Below are positions 1 through 8,546 of a stretch of 64,000 nucleotides of DNA, in pieces. The stretch is from an uncultured Porphyromonadaceae bacterium (GTDB taxonomy: Bacteria > Bacteroidota > Bacteroidia > Bacteroidales > Muribaculaceae): positions 16,039 through 80,038 of the forward strand of contig CANRWW010000008.1 of assembly GCA_947643665.1 (NCBI GenBank), read 5' to 3'. The position numbers were made by a program, and so were the translations under genes. Position 1 is the first letter of the stretch; each line of letters begins with the position of its first letter. The notes beneath the pieces are model-generated. The model made no database searches. It was not told the origin of the DNA and was given only the letters and a program-made list of their open reading frames with translations.

Positions 1-1724
1 GTAGCGTAAGTTGTTTCAGACATGACCTCCACCTCCATCCCGCCAGGCGAACGCAACTTCCCCGCCTTGATCTCCATCTGCTCCTCATAACTGTTGCCGG
101 CAGTCCTCAAATCAAACTGAAGATGATAGAAATATCCGTCATCAAACTTCATTAGCGGAGTGAAAAGCCAGTCATCCATATCTCCGTAACCACTCTTATA
201 ATCAGTGCGCATATCAGAAAATACAGGATCATAGAACCATGTGGCACCGTCACCATTGGCATCAAGCGCAAGGAAATCAACCGCACTTGCCCCATCATCA
301 AAATCCACGGAATAGGGCAACGCATAACCAGGTCCCATCATTACCTTAAGGGACTGGACGCTCTCGCTGCGGCGGTCGCCATCTACCGCCACCACCTCTA
401 CATGGCAGTTAGCAGGATAATCAATATCCAGAACCGCCTCAAAACGCCTTTCAGAAGTAGTCACTGTCTCAAAACGGTTTCCGGTAAAAAATTTCACCTC
501 ATATGTGAGTGCATCGCTATTGACAACACCTCCATGTATGCCTGCAACCGGAGCTGACCATGTAGCCACAAAGGTATCCCCCTCCCGGTATGCCTCCATA
601 TCCGATACTGGAAGCGGTGTATCTGCCCCGACATAGAAATATCCTGTGGCATGGGCGCCTGTAACGTCCCCGGCCGAAGCTATTACTGTAACAATATGCT
701 CGCCGCCGGTAAGTTCATATTCAAGTTTTACAAGAGAACCGGCAACGCCACAGGCACTTTCCGCTGGCATAACGCCGTCAACAAGCACCACATACTCCAA
801 TTGACCTGCCAACGGGGAGCCGTCACAGAAAACCGACGGAAGGGAGAAGGAAACCGATACTTTATCCCCGTTTACATCTGCCTTTAAATCTGTAGCAGCG
901 GCGGGGGTTACTGAAAGATCCTGGACCCGCGGCTCTATATATACACCGGTAACCACCTCATCCATAGGGAAGCGGCCGATAAGATCCACCCCATCCCCGC
1001 TTCCCGCGGAAAAATCCACAGAGTAAAGCGCCGTATGGTCCTCAGAATCACGGAAACACCAGTAAAGCAACCCGGTATCCGCATCGAAACAACCGCTCTG
1101 TGCTCCTGCGGGGGTAAGACCGGTAGAAAATAGTTTCACGGTGCTTCCGTCGGCTTTGTTTACAGACAGCAGGTTTCCTTCAAAATCTATGGCATACACG
1201 GCACCATAGCGGTTTGCCGCCACTACGGGATATCCCCCGCCGGCAGGCGCGACCTTGTTGAACACCGCACCGGCAGGATCCATCCATCCGAACCACCAAG
1301 TGGAATTGTCGGAAGTAAAACTACCATAGATGCGTCCCGTAGTCCTGTCATAGCTGAAATCGGTAGCCCTCCAGTTGCCTGGCACACGGAAATTGTCTTT
1401 CGGGATCCATGTGGCGGCATCATACAGATACATGCGGTAATCGCCCTGGGTGCCTAGACCGTCGTTGTCACCTATGTAATAGTACATGCCCTCCACATTG
1501 TCGCCGCCGCCATTAACATTGATGAAACGGCTCTCCTTCTGCATTTCAAGCACCAGTGGAGCTTTGGCACTGAAACGGTATATGCCTGAGACATAGTCTA
1601 CCCATGCGGCAGGACCGACAATGTTGCCATGGATGACCGGCGGATTGGCAACCGCCGCAAAAAAAGAAACCCCGGCAGCTACAAAGACAGCTGCCAGAGT
1701 TCTGGAGAAAGGATGGGAATTCAT
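1..1724 (-). CDS. Large secreted adhesin-like protein, C-terminus outside window (partial)
   Basis: An open frame runs from ATG at 1724 to the window edge without a stop, about 574 codons, so the C-terminus is missing. Residues 1-27 form a signal peptide (hydrophobic AAVFVAAGVSFFAAVA). The next ~230 residues are repeat-like, with propeller-type strands (for example AIDFEGNLLSVNKADG). Two fibronectin type III-like segments follow, and then a choice-of-anchor/cleaved-adhesin-type domain beginning near GPGYALPYSVDFDDG. The domain mix matches the secreted protein just upstream at 1807-4791, so the two are probably related cell-surface or secreted proteins exported by T9SS. The start codon lies only about 10 nt after the T-run of the upstream gene's terminator. 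The ligand is unknown. It could be an adhesin or a non-catalytic glycan-binding protein; no catalytic motif is visible. Confidence 0.75.
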   Translation of the reverse strand, partial: MNSHPFSRTLAAVFVAAGVSFFAAVANPPVIHGNIVGPAAWVDYVSGIYRFSAKAPLVLEMQKESRFINVNGGGDNVEGMYYYIGDNDGLGTQGDYRMYLYDAATWIPKDNFRVPGNWRATDFSYDRTTGRIYGSFTSDNSTWWFGWMDPAGAVFNKVAPAGGGYPVVAANRYGAVYAIDFEGNLLSVNKADGSTVKLFSTGLTPAGAQSGCFDADTGLLYWCFRDSEDHTALYSVDFSAGSGDGVDLIGRFPMDEVVTGVYIEPRVQDLSVTPAAATDLKADVNGDKVSVSFSLPSVFCDGSPLAGQLEYVVLVDGVMPAESACGVAGSLVKLEYELTGGEHIVTVIASAGDVTGAHATGYFYVGADTPLPVSDMEAYREGDTFVATWSAPVAGIHGGVVNSDALTYEVKFFTGNRFETVTTSERRFEAVLDIDYPANCHVEVVAVDGDRRSESVQSLKVMMGPGYALPYSVDFDDGASAVDFLALDANGDGATWFYDPVFSDMRTDYKSGYGDMDDWLFTPLMKFDDGYFYHLQFDLRTAGNSYEEQMEIKAGKLRSPGGMEVEVMSETTYA

Positions 1725-1734
1725 AATATTCTGA

Positions 1735-1789
1735 TTTAAAAAAATGAAATGTCGCCTCCCGGCAATATGCCGTAAAAGGAGGCGACATT
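1735..1789 (-). terminator. Intrinsic terminator after the 994-aa secreted protein
   Basis: A 12-bp perfect stem (AATGTCGCCTCC pairing with GGAGGCGACATT, 1748-1789) contains a second inner stem CGGCA/TGCCG. Read on the minus strand, it is followed by a T-rich run at 1735-1747. It lies 18 nt past the stop codon at 1807. Confidence 0.8.
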
Positions 1790-1806
1790 CTTAGTTTGCT
1801 ATATTT

Positions 1807-4791
1807 TTATTTCAAGACTACCTTGAAGACATTTCCGTCAACAGTCACCACATAGGTGCCAGGAGCGGCAACCACGCGGGCTGCGCCATCTCCTGCGGCC
1901 ACAGTGCGGCCGGCAAGATCTACGACTGCATATGCGCCATCTCCGGAAATCACCAAAGTAGTGCCCTCTACAGAAAGCGGGGAGATGCCTTCACCCACGC
2001 CAGTGACACTTGAAGATCCCTGATAGTCAACCGGGGTTGTGGCAAAAGACTCTGCATTGTTATATACGGCCTTTACTGTATAGCTGCCTTTGGGGGCATC
2101 ATCAGAAAGCGTGTATGTGGTCTCGGTAACAAGTTCGGGATTGATCTTTTCGGCATTGCAATATATATTGTAGCCCTGGAATACCGTTGCCTCGGAAATG
2201 AGACCGTAACCGGTAGTGAAGCGGAAATCCGTCAGACACAAAGCGTCACCATAAGATGTAGTGCAATGTAGTGCGAAGTACTTCACACCCGCAGGAATCT
2301 CCACGGAATAATCGGTCCATCCAATACCGCTGTTCCCTTGCAGTTTATATGTTTCAAGAGCAGAGAACGATTCCGTTTGATTATCCGTATATGAGATCAT
2401 CAGATCAAAGTATTCAGAACCATATCCGGCGGGAGCCATTGCCTTGAAAGTCAAGGTCTGAGCCAGACCATTGAGCTTGGGTGAGATAAGCCAGTCATTT
2501 GCCTCTCCCTGGCATCCTATGAATATGAAACACTGTGTTCCCTCTTCAGGAACTGTCCAGTTTGGACCGAGAAGCACCGGATTGAGCACCATGCCGCTGA
2601 CATTGGTATTCTTGTTGGGATAATCCTCCTCTGATCCGGGGATATTATATGTGTCAAGCCCGTCATTGTCCACGAATGTCCAGTCACCAAAAGTTCCTGT
2701 CACGCCATGTTCACAGTCAACAAATTGTTCGTACACCTCCTTGTCACTGTCTGAGAACGGCAGTTCACCAACTGCGTCCCAATTCAATACACCAAGCGCA
2801 AGCGAAAGATTTGAAGGAGAAGGAAGAGCAACTACTTCAACATCCTTGCTAGCAGTGTTGTTTTCGGGATCTGCATCCACATCACTTTCAACAGCAGCTA
2901 CAAGAGCGTAATCCCCGGCTAAAGTCTCATCGGTTATGTCTACAGGCAATTCAAGGACTATTGATGAATGGCCGTTCAACGACGGGAAATTTCCAGTTGC
3001 GACCTCGTTGTCACCAAGTGTCACAACAGCATCAAAAGGTGCTGAAGCGTCGTCACCGGTGTTCTCCACACTGACGCTTACCATCATCTTGGCACCTGGA
3101 TAGAACTTATCAGGAGCAGATACCGAGTTGATGACAAGATCCACAGGCATGATCTCACGCACTTCTACGGCATCCAATGCAAATTTGGCGAACTTGCTTC
3201 CAATTGTTACCTCGAATTTCACCTTTATGAATTCCGCACCCGCAAACTTTGAAAGGCTTGTCGTGAAGATTACCCACTGGTTAAGCCCAGGTCCGCTATG
3301 CATGTCCAGATCATCCAATTCCACAAATTCACCACCATCTGCAGAGACATAGACCTTCAACTCATTATCAGAATATTCTGGATCAAAATCAAAATAGGAA
3401 AATTTAAGAATCGGATTTACTGCATCCTTAAGATCTATGCGCCCAGTAATAGCAGACTCCCGGTCTCCCACCTCGTTGCTATAGCTCATTGGTTGCATGA
3501 ACAAGAATCCGCCATCTCCATCGAAAGCCCTTAATTCAACATTCAAATCGGGGATATCAATTCCGGTAGAAGTGCTCCAGATATAACCGGTACGATCCCA
3601 GGTGGAATACCTTGCACTTCCGCCAGCCCAGCTCTCGCAATATGGCATCTTTACAGCAGGCCCAGCCAAGATTTCTTCATTGGTGGTAACAGACGAACCC
3701 TCAATTTCACCTGCATAAGCCGTGATGCGATATTTGAAGACTCCTTCTTCGGCAATCTGGTCATCCAGAAATTCCGTTGTTTCCAAACCTGTGGCTATAA
3801 CTTGATATTCAGGCCAAAAGCTATACGGAGCACGTTCAACCTTATAACAGAGGGTGGATGGGTCAAACCATCCGTTATTTACACCTGAGGTAGGAGCATC
3901 CCATGCAAGACGTACATTGTCACCCTCCGCTACAGCTACAAGATTCGACGGTGCAGCGGGTTTGTCCGGACCGATCAGTACCTCGCTTTGGTTGTATGCG
4001 GTAGAAGTGGTGACACTCCCATCGTAGTATATGCTCAAACGGTATTTGTATTTCGTACCGGCTTCCAATGCCTCACTGTCATTATCCACATACTCATATT
4101 CTTTCCCAGGTTCAGCATTTTCAATGGTATGGATAACCTCAAATGAGCTGTACCATCCATCATCCTTGCGGCCGATTTCAATCTTGATCGGTTCAGTTAC
4201 GTTTACAGCGCCGTCATTAGCCGTAGTTGGAGCTGTAAATTTCACAGTAGCTTCTATCGCGCCCTGATCACCGGGAAGAACCTGGAAGTTTGTAGCCGGG
4301 TCAATTGACCATCCTATAAATTCGCTTCTGCCAGCTGTTTGCCCGTCATTACCATCAATTACAGGTATGATCATATAGTACCAATAAACGCCATGCTTGA
4401 GCTTCGTCTGGTCTATCCACTCAATCTCAGTTCCACTGGGGACATTCTTGATCTCATGAAGCAATTCCCTGTTTTCCTCGTCGTAATACAATCCTTCGTT
4501 GCGATAAATCCGGATGGCATCCACCTTTGTTATCTCCTCATAATCGCCGCTTATGCTCCAATAAGCAATGCGTGGTGAGGTAAAGGAGATTTTCACATTG
4601 TCCTGTTCAGGCATGAAATTTATCATCAAGTCCACTACCTGGGCTGATTTCAGGTATTCGCCGGTTGTGGTGCCCTCGTCGGACGGGGCGGTGATATTGG
4701 TATAAACCTGCGCGATAGCGTCACGCCCAGTGGCAGTACCAACTGTCAGCAACGCCGCGCAGCCCATTAAAGAGTAAAGAAGTTTCTTCAT
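1807..4791 (-). CDS. Secreted multidomain adhesin-like protein (FN3, choice-of-anchor J, CARDB, T9SS-like C-terminus), 994 aa
   Basis: The signal peptide covers residues 1-28 (MKKLLYSLMGCAALLTVGTA). Approximate domain order: fibronectin type III-like modules at ~70-380; a choice-of-anchor/cleaved-adhesin jelly roll at ~385-550; a CARDB-like module at ~553-660 (VDLVINSVSAPDKFYPG, then DADPENNTASKDVEV); a second choice-of-anchor J module at ~670-880 (GEANDWLISPKL); and a last FN3-like segment. The final ~60 residues (VVDLAGRTVAAG ... PGTYVVTVDGNVFKVVLK) look like a T9SS type A sorting domain. The protein is therefore predicted to be secreted or anchored at the cell surface. No enzymatic motif is seen. 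It is followed by its own terminator and by a second protein of similar architecture. Exact domain limits are by eye. Confidence 0.8.
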   Translation of the reverse strand: MKKLLYSLMGCAALLTVGTATGRDAIAQVYTNITAPSDEGTTTGEYLKSAQVVDLMINFMPEQDNVKISFTSPRIAYWSISGDYEEITKVDAIRIYRNEGLYYDEENRELLHEIKNVPSGTEIEWIDQTKLKHGVYWYYMIIPVIDGNDGQTAGRSEFIGWSIDPATNFQVLPGDQGAIEATVKFTAPTTANDGAVNVTEPIKIEIGRKDDGWYSSFEVIHTIENAEPGKEYEYVDNDSEALEAGTKYKYRLSIYYDGSVTTSTAYNQSEVLIGPDKPAAPSNLVAVAEGDNVRLAWDAPTSGVNNGWFDPSTLCYKVERAPYSFWPEYQVIATGLETTEFLDDQIAEEGVFKYRITAYAGEIEGSSVTTNEEILAGPAVKMPYCESWAGGSARYSTWDRTGYIWSTSTGIDIPDLNVELRAFDGDGGFLFMQPMSYSNEVGDRESAITGRIDLKDAVNPILKFSYFDFDPEYSDNELKVYVSADGGEFVELDDLDMHSGPGLNQWVIFTTSLSKFAGAEFIKVKFEVTIGSKFAKFALDAVEVREIMPVDLVINSVSAPDKFYPGAKMMVSVSVENTGDDASAPFDAVVTLGDNEVATGNFPSLNGHSSIVLELPVDITDETLAGDYALVAAVESDVDADPENNTASKDVEVVALPSPSNLSLALGVLNWDAVGELPFSDSDKEVYEQFVDCEHGVTGTFGDWTFVDNDGLDTYNIPGSEEDYPNKNTNVSGMVLNPVLLGPNWTVPEEGTQCFIFIGCQGEANDWLISPKLNGLAQTLTFKAMAPAGYGSEYFDLMISYTDNQTESFSALETYKLQGNSGIGWTDYSVEIPAGVKYFALHCTTSYGDALCLTDFRFTTGYGLISEATVFQGYNIYCNAEKINPELVTETTYTLSDDAPKGSYTVKAVYNNAESFATTPVDYQGSSSVTGVGEGISPLSVEGTTLVISGDGAYAVVDLAGRTVAAGDGAARVVAAPGTYVVTVDGNVFKVVLK

Positions 4792-4917
4792 CTGTTTAGG
4801 GTTAAAGGTTAAGATATTAATTAATAATTGATTGATTCAAAACTATAACATGTGTGCCCATCATGACCAACAGTACAGGAAAGCATCCATAATGATTACT
4901 GCGAATAGGTCACCCCA

Positions 4918-4925
4918 CAAAGATA
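4918..4925 (-). promoter_or_regulatory. Possible -7 element for the 994-aa protein gene
   Basis: On the minus strand this reads TATCTTTG, matching the Bacteroidota -7 consensus TAnnTTTG. No good -33 TTG is found at the usual 19-20 nt, so the call is weak. It would give a 5' leader of about 120 nt. Confidence 0.3.
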
Positions 4926-5021
4926 TGAATTATTTTTAATAAATTTTCATTTTGACACAAAATTACCGATTATTTCCGCATGGTGCAAAAAAAACAAATT
5001 GTGCCATGTCAATCTGCCGCA

Positions 5022-5957
5022 TCATCGTGCCTCATCTTTGCTTTGCAGTTCCTGCGCGCGGGACCGGCTTGTGGTCACAAGATAGACACCGGAAAAAATC
5101 AAAGCAACTGCCATGCCCTTGGTCAATGAAAAGCTGTCAAACCCAAGCCAGATGCCGATACACATCGCAACCACAGGCTGCACATAATTATACATCCCCA
5201 CAACGGTGGGTCGCAGTAGTTTCTGTCCGGTCATAATGCATATATATGCCAGAAACGTGCCGCATAACACCACATAACAGGCTCCTGCGATCTCACCGGG
5301 GGTAAGCTGTGTCCATGGAAGCGACACCAGCTTTACAATCGAAAAGGGTGCCAGCACTATGGCTGCGAATGTGAACATCCACTTCATCAGAGTGACGAGC
5401 GAATATTTTTTTATAAAGTTCTTATACAGCGTAAGATATAGCGCATAACTCAACTGGGCAAACAGAACCAGGATATCGCCCAGACGCGGGTTTGAACCTG
5501 AAGCAGACTTAAGCGCACCACCTCCTATCACAAGCAACAACGCACCAGAAGCTCCCAGCGCTATGCCACAACATTTTTTCCATGTTATGGGTTCTTTCAG
5601 TATCAACGCCGCCAGCAACATCACCCACAGCGGCATGGTAGTAGTGATAACGGAAGCCTCACCCGGAGACGTAAAAGACACCCCGAATATAAAGCTGCCT
5701 TGGTTAAGAAGTATGCCCAACATTGCAGCACCGGCAAGCATAAGCAAGTCGCGCGGAGGCACATGCTCTTTCGGCAACGCAAGCGAAGCTATCCAGAACA
5801 GCATCGCGGCACCAAATATACGGAAGTCGGTCATGACCAACGGAGTGACCACCGCTCCGGCCATTACAATCTTAGCAATTGGCGACATCAGCCCCCACAT
5901 AATATTCGCTCCCAACATTGCCAGGTGGCCGCGGAGCACTCCAATTCCTTTTTCCAT
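5022..5957 (-). CDS. EamA/DMT-superfamily transporter, 311 aa
   Basis: This is an inner-membrane protein with ten predicted helices and the two-repeat pattern of drug/metabolite (EamA) transporters. The first repeat begins LAMLGANIMWGLMSPIAKI; the second begins near PRLGDILVLFAQLSYALYL. The length (311 aa) is normal for the family. Substrate cannot be told from sequence: EamA members export amino acids, nucleobases or other metabolites. The C-terminal tail is basic (TTSRSRAQELQSKDEAR). The gene stands alone, with a -7 element TAACTTTG about 23 nt before the ATG. Confidence 0.85.
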   Translation of the reverse strand: MEKGIGVLRGHLAMLGANIMWGLMSPIAKIVMAGAVVTPLVMTDFRIFGAAMLFWIASLALPKEHVPPRDLLMLAGAAMLGILLNQGSFIFGVSFTSPGEASVITTTMPLWVMLLAALILKEPITWKKCCGIALGASGALLLVIGGGALKSASGSNPRLGDILVLFAQLSYALYLTLYKNFIKKYSLVTLMKWMFTFAAIVLAPFSIVKLVSLPWTQLTPGEIAGACYVVLCGTFLAYICIMTGQKLLRPTVVGMYNYVQPVVAMCIGIWLGFDSFSLTKGMAVALIFSGVYLVTTSRSRAQELQSKDEAR

Positions 5958-5979
5958 AGTCCTGAAATGAAAACCGCTG

Positions 5980-5987
5980 CAAAGTTA
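5980..5987 (-). promoter_or_regulatory. -7 element of the EamA transporter gene
   Basis: The minus strand reads TAACTTTG, an exact TAnnTTTG match, giving a short leader before the ATG at 5957. The -33 region is weak. Confidence 0.5.
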
Positions 5988-6333
5988 CAAATTATTTACA
6001 TGCTTGTGCAGCCACACCGTTTAAATGTACCTGGCAAGCTGTATTTGGGTACACCAGGCTTCAATAACGGAAAAAAGCAAACCGGGCTCAATTCACATCG
6101 ATCCCGGCTCAATCCTTATTGGCATTTGTATATGAAACAAACTTATCAGTATCCTTTTGTGGCGAAAAATTCTCGTAACCGGCACTTTAAGCAGATACTC
6201 GCCGAAACATCGGCCCGCAACCACTCTCGGCACCTCGCCACTGTTCATTCACTTATCATTCATTCAATTATTACTCCAATTAATCAATCATTCATTCAAT
6301 CATTCAAATTCTCAATATCTTTGAAAGGGAGCT
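5988..6333. other. Intergenic region with short direct repeats
   Basis: No supportable gene. The part next to guaD's 3' end is rich in ATTC units. The 14-mer ATCATTCATTCAAT occurs at 6255-6268 and again at 6287-6300, and a partial third copy starts at 6299. Confidence 0.5.
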
Positions 6334-6837
6334 TCAATACTCCACTTTATCTTCTTTTTCAGCCCACTTCTCAAATGCACGGATAGTTCCGGCATCTTTG
6401 ATGCGGATACAGGGGATTGACCTCTCCACCTGCGGTTTGCGGAGCTCGCGGTAAAGGAACCTGTCGGAAAAATTGATGCTGTCGGCATCGTCCTGGGTGT
6501 TCCCGTAATATATGCGGCTCACTCCTGCCCAATACAGCGCCGAAAGGCACATGGGACATGGCTCGCAAGAACTGTAGACCGTGCAGCCGGCAAGGTTGAA
6601 AGTGCCTAATTCAGCACATGCCTTGCGTATGGCGTTTACCTCTGCATGAGCGGTAGGATCGTTGTCAAGCGTAACTGAATTGGCTCCTGTAGCTACAATC
6701 TCACCATCACGCACTATGATTGCGCCAAAAGGACCGCCGCCACGATCAATATTCTCTTCAGCTATGCGCGCGGCTGCTTCCATAAAGCGCACATCCTGTG
6801 CCGTTATATTGTTGTCACCTGTTGTTTTCATGCTCAT
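6334..6837 (-). CDS. guaD: Guanine deaminase, CDA-family, 167 aa
   Basis: Cytidine/deoxycytidylate deaminase-fold enzyme that converts guanine to xanthine plus ammonia in purine salvage. The zinc site is visible: the HAEVNAIR motif supplies His and the catalytic Glu, and PCPMC supplies the two Cys ligands. Overall sequence is close to Bacillus GuaD as I remember it, including DPTAHAE, YSSCEPCPMCL, the FSDRFLYREL region and the ERSIPC stretch. That fits GuaD better than tRNA adenosine deaminase TadA. It is a cytoplasmic stand-alone gene. Two nearby in-frame starts (MSMKT at 6837, or MKT two codons later) are both possible. Confidence 0.85.
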   Translation of the reverse strand: MSMKTTGDNNITAQDVRFMEAAARIAEENIDRGGGPFGAIIVRDGEIVATGANSVTLDNDPTAHAEVNAIRKACAELGTFNLAGCTVYSSCEPCPMCLSALYWAGVSRIYYGNTQDDADSINFSDRFLYRELRKPQVERSIPCIRIKDAGTIRAFEKWAEKEDKVEY

Positions 6838-6877
6838 CTAATTTAGCCATTCAGCGTTATAACGCTTTTCCAACGCA

Positions 6878-6885
6878 CAAAGTTA
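6878..6885 (-). promoter_or_regulatory. -7 element of guaD
   Basis: The minus strand reads TAACTTTG about 40 nt upstream of the guaD ATG. A minus-strand TTG lies 21 nt further out at 6907-6909, one or two bases beyond the usual spacing. Confidence 0.5.
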
Positions 6886-7234
6886 ACAGGCCGGGGCTGT
6901 ACATGACAACCAATGATAAGGCACCACGTCCTAACAACACAAACACACCTGATGGGGAATTAATGTACTGGTAGTATCTTCGTATCCCTTTGTTTATATC
7001 GGCACATCATGCCGGAGGTATGTCAGGTATCGCCGGCTCATCCCGGCAGAGGAATTAAGGTCTGTTTTCTTAAGCAGGGCAAAATAACAAAAGTTTCTTG
7101 AAACAACAAGCAAATTAATCGTTAATAAACGCTAACTGTAGACTCTATTACTACACAATCCCTGTTTGGCATGCTAGAAGAGGCATATCCACATGTTGTC
7201 CAAGCATGTTTTTTAACACCTTTGCCACATCTTT
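6886..7234. other. Intergenic region between guaD and tilS with small GC hairpins
   Basis: No gene is supportable. Two short GC hairpins lie at 7000-7014 (CGGCA, loop CATCA, TGCCG) and 7032-7047 (GCCGG, loop CTCATC, CCGGC). Their inner arms could pair with each other instead (TGCCGG 7010-7015 with CCGGCA 7043-7048). A plus-strand ACATG/CATGT hairpin followed by T6 ends near 7213. No promoter for an RNA was found. Confidence 0.4.
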
Positions 7235-8533
7235 TCAATCAACCGAAGCGGTAAGCCTTACCACCTTTTCTGAATCTGGTGTGACCTGAAAACGCCTGGA
7301 TGTCCTGTAACCGACAACCCACACAGGTTCATCATCGCAAACCAGCACCCACACACGCCCTTTGGCTGTAAGAGGTATTTTGGCTTCAGCTATAATAGAA
7401 CTTACAGCACGGGTGCCATGCATCCCGAAAGGCGCAATGCGGTCGGCATGCCGCCATGGCCTCAGTTCCCACCGGTGACCGCCTTCAAGCACTCCTCCGT
7501 CAAGCCACATCTCCATGGGATTGCGTGAGGGAGAAAATTCCCCTGCAGGTAAAACATCCGCAGTAATGACCGGCCTGCCCGACATTTCCACATCATCCCC
7601 CTTTAATTCAACCAGCCTCCCCCTGTCAAGCAGGTAGCGCGCTCCCCCGCTGCCCTGGAATATTTTTCCAGAAGCCTCAGGATGTGACAATATTTTTTCC
7701 ACTGTCGGCAATGCAAATTTACCGTCAAGCAGATGATAGAGTTTCGAGGCCCCCAAAGGGTCAGACAGCAAACCGGCAAGGACGATATCGCCCGATGGCG
7801 TTGTAAGCTCCTTACGTAATTCTTCTATGAACCCCCGTAGCAGATCAAGGTCCCTCCTCAGGTTTGACACACTGCGGCCCACTGCTTCCATGGCACCCGG
7901 AAACTGCGCTTCCAATGCGGGAAGCGTCTCAAGCCTGAGCCGGTTGCGCTTGAAATCGGGCTTCAGGTTGGTGGAGTCGGTGACATATCCCGTGCCTTCT
8001 GCTGCAAGGTATGCCGTAAGATCGCCACGTTCCACACCAAGAAGCGGACGCAGGATATAATCCCGCGCAGGGGGTATAGCTGCAAGTCCGCGCAATCCGC
8101 TCCCACGCAGCAAGTTCAGAAAAAACGTCTCAACATTATCAGACGCATGGTGAGCCGTAAGCAACGGCATGCCTGTGGCGGCGTGCTCGCTGTCAAACCA
8201 CTCATAGCGCAATTCGCGTGCAGCCATCTCAACAGATTCACCGGTGGAGGCGACACGCGCATAAACATCAAAATGGCGCACTTTCAGTTCCACACCCATG
8301 CTAAGGCATAATTCGCGGCAGAAACGTTCGTCGCGGTCGCTCTCGGCACCACGCAGATGAAAGTTGCAATGCAATCCGACAGGCACATACCCGGCGGCGG
8401 CCACTGCCAGAAGCAGGGCCGTAGAATCGGCGCCCCCGCTAAAAGCCACCATCAGGGAACTTCCAGGAACGGCACCTTCCCGCATGAGCGTTTTGCCGAC
8501 TATATCCGGTATTTCATTTCTGATATCCGACAT
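7235..8533 (-). CDS. tilS: tRNA(Ile)-lysidine synthetase TilS, 432 aa
   Basis: It modifies C34 of the tRNA-Ile CAU anticodon to lysidine using ATP and lysine, so the tRNA reads AUA. The PP-loop is seen as VAFSGGADST near residue 30, followed by HCNFHLRGAESDRDE and the LLTAHHASDNVETFFLNLLRG stretch typical of TilS. The C-terminal half carries the substrate-binding domain. I chose MSDIRNE at 8533 as start: the longer frame to 8671 would run 125 nt into the upstream phytase gene, and this start leaves a 13-nt gap after its stop. The spacing suggests co-transcription with the phytase gene. Confidence 0.9.
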   Translation of the reverse strand: MSDIRNEIPDIVGKTLMREGAVPGSSLMVAFSGGADSTALLLAVAAAGYVPVGLHCNFHLRGAESDRDERFCRELCLSMGVELKVRHFDVYARVASTGESVEMAARELRYEWFDSEHAATGMPLLTAHHASDNVETFFLNLLRGSGLRGLAAIPPARDYILRPLLGVERGDLTAYLAAEGTGYVTDSTNLKPDFKRNRLRLETLPALEAQFPGAMEAVGRSVSNLRRDLDLLRGFIEELRKELTTPSGDIVLAGLLSDPLGASKLYHLLDGKFALPTVEKILSHPEASGKIFQGSGGARYLLDRGRLVELKGDDVEMSGRPVITADVLPAGEFSPSRNPMEMWLDGGVLEGGHRWELRPWRHADRIAPFGMHGTRAVSSIIAEAKIPLTAKGRVWVLVCDDEPVWVVGYRTSRRFQVTPDSEKVVRLTASVD

Positions 8534-8546
8534 ACACACAGGCGCG

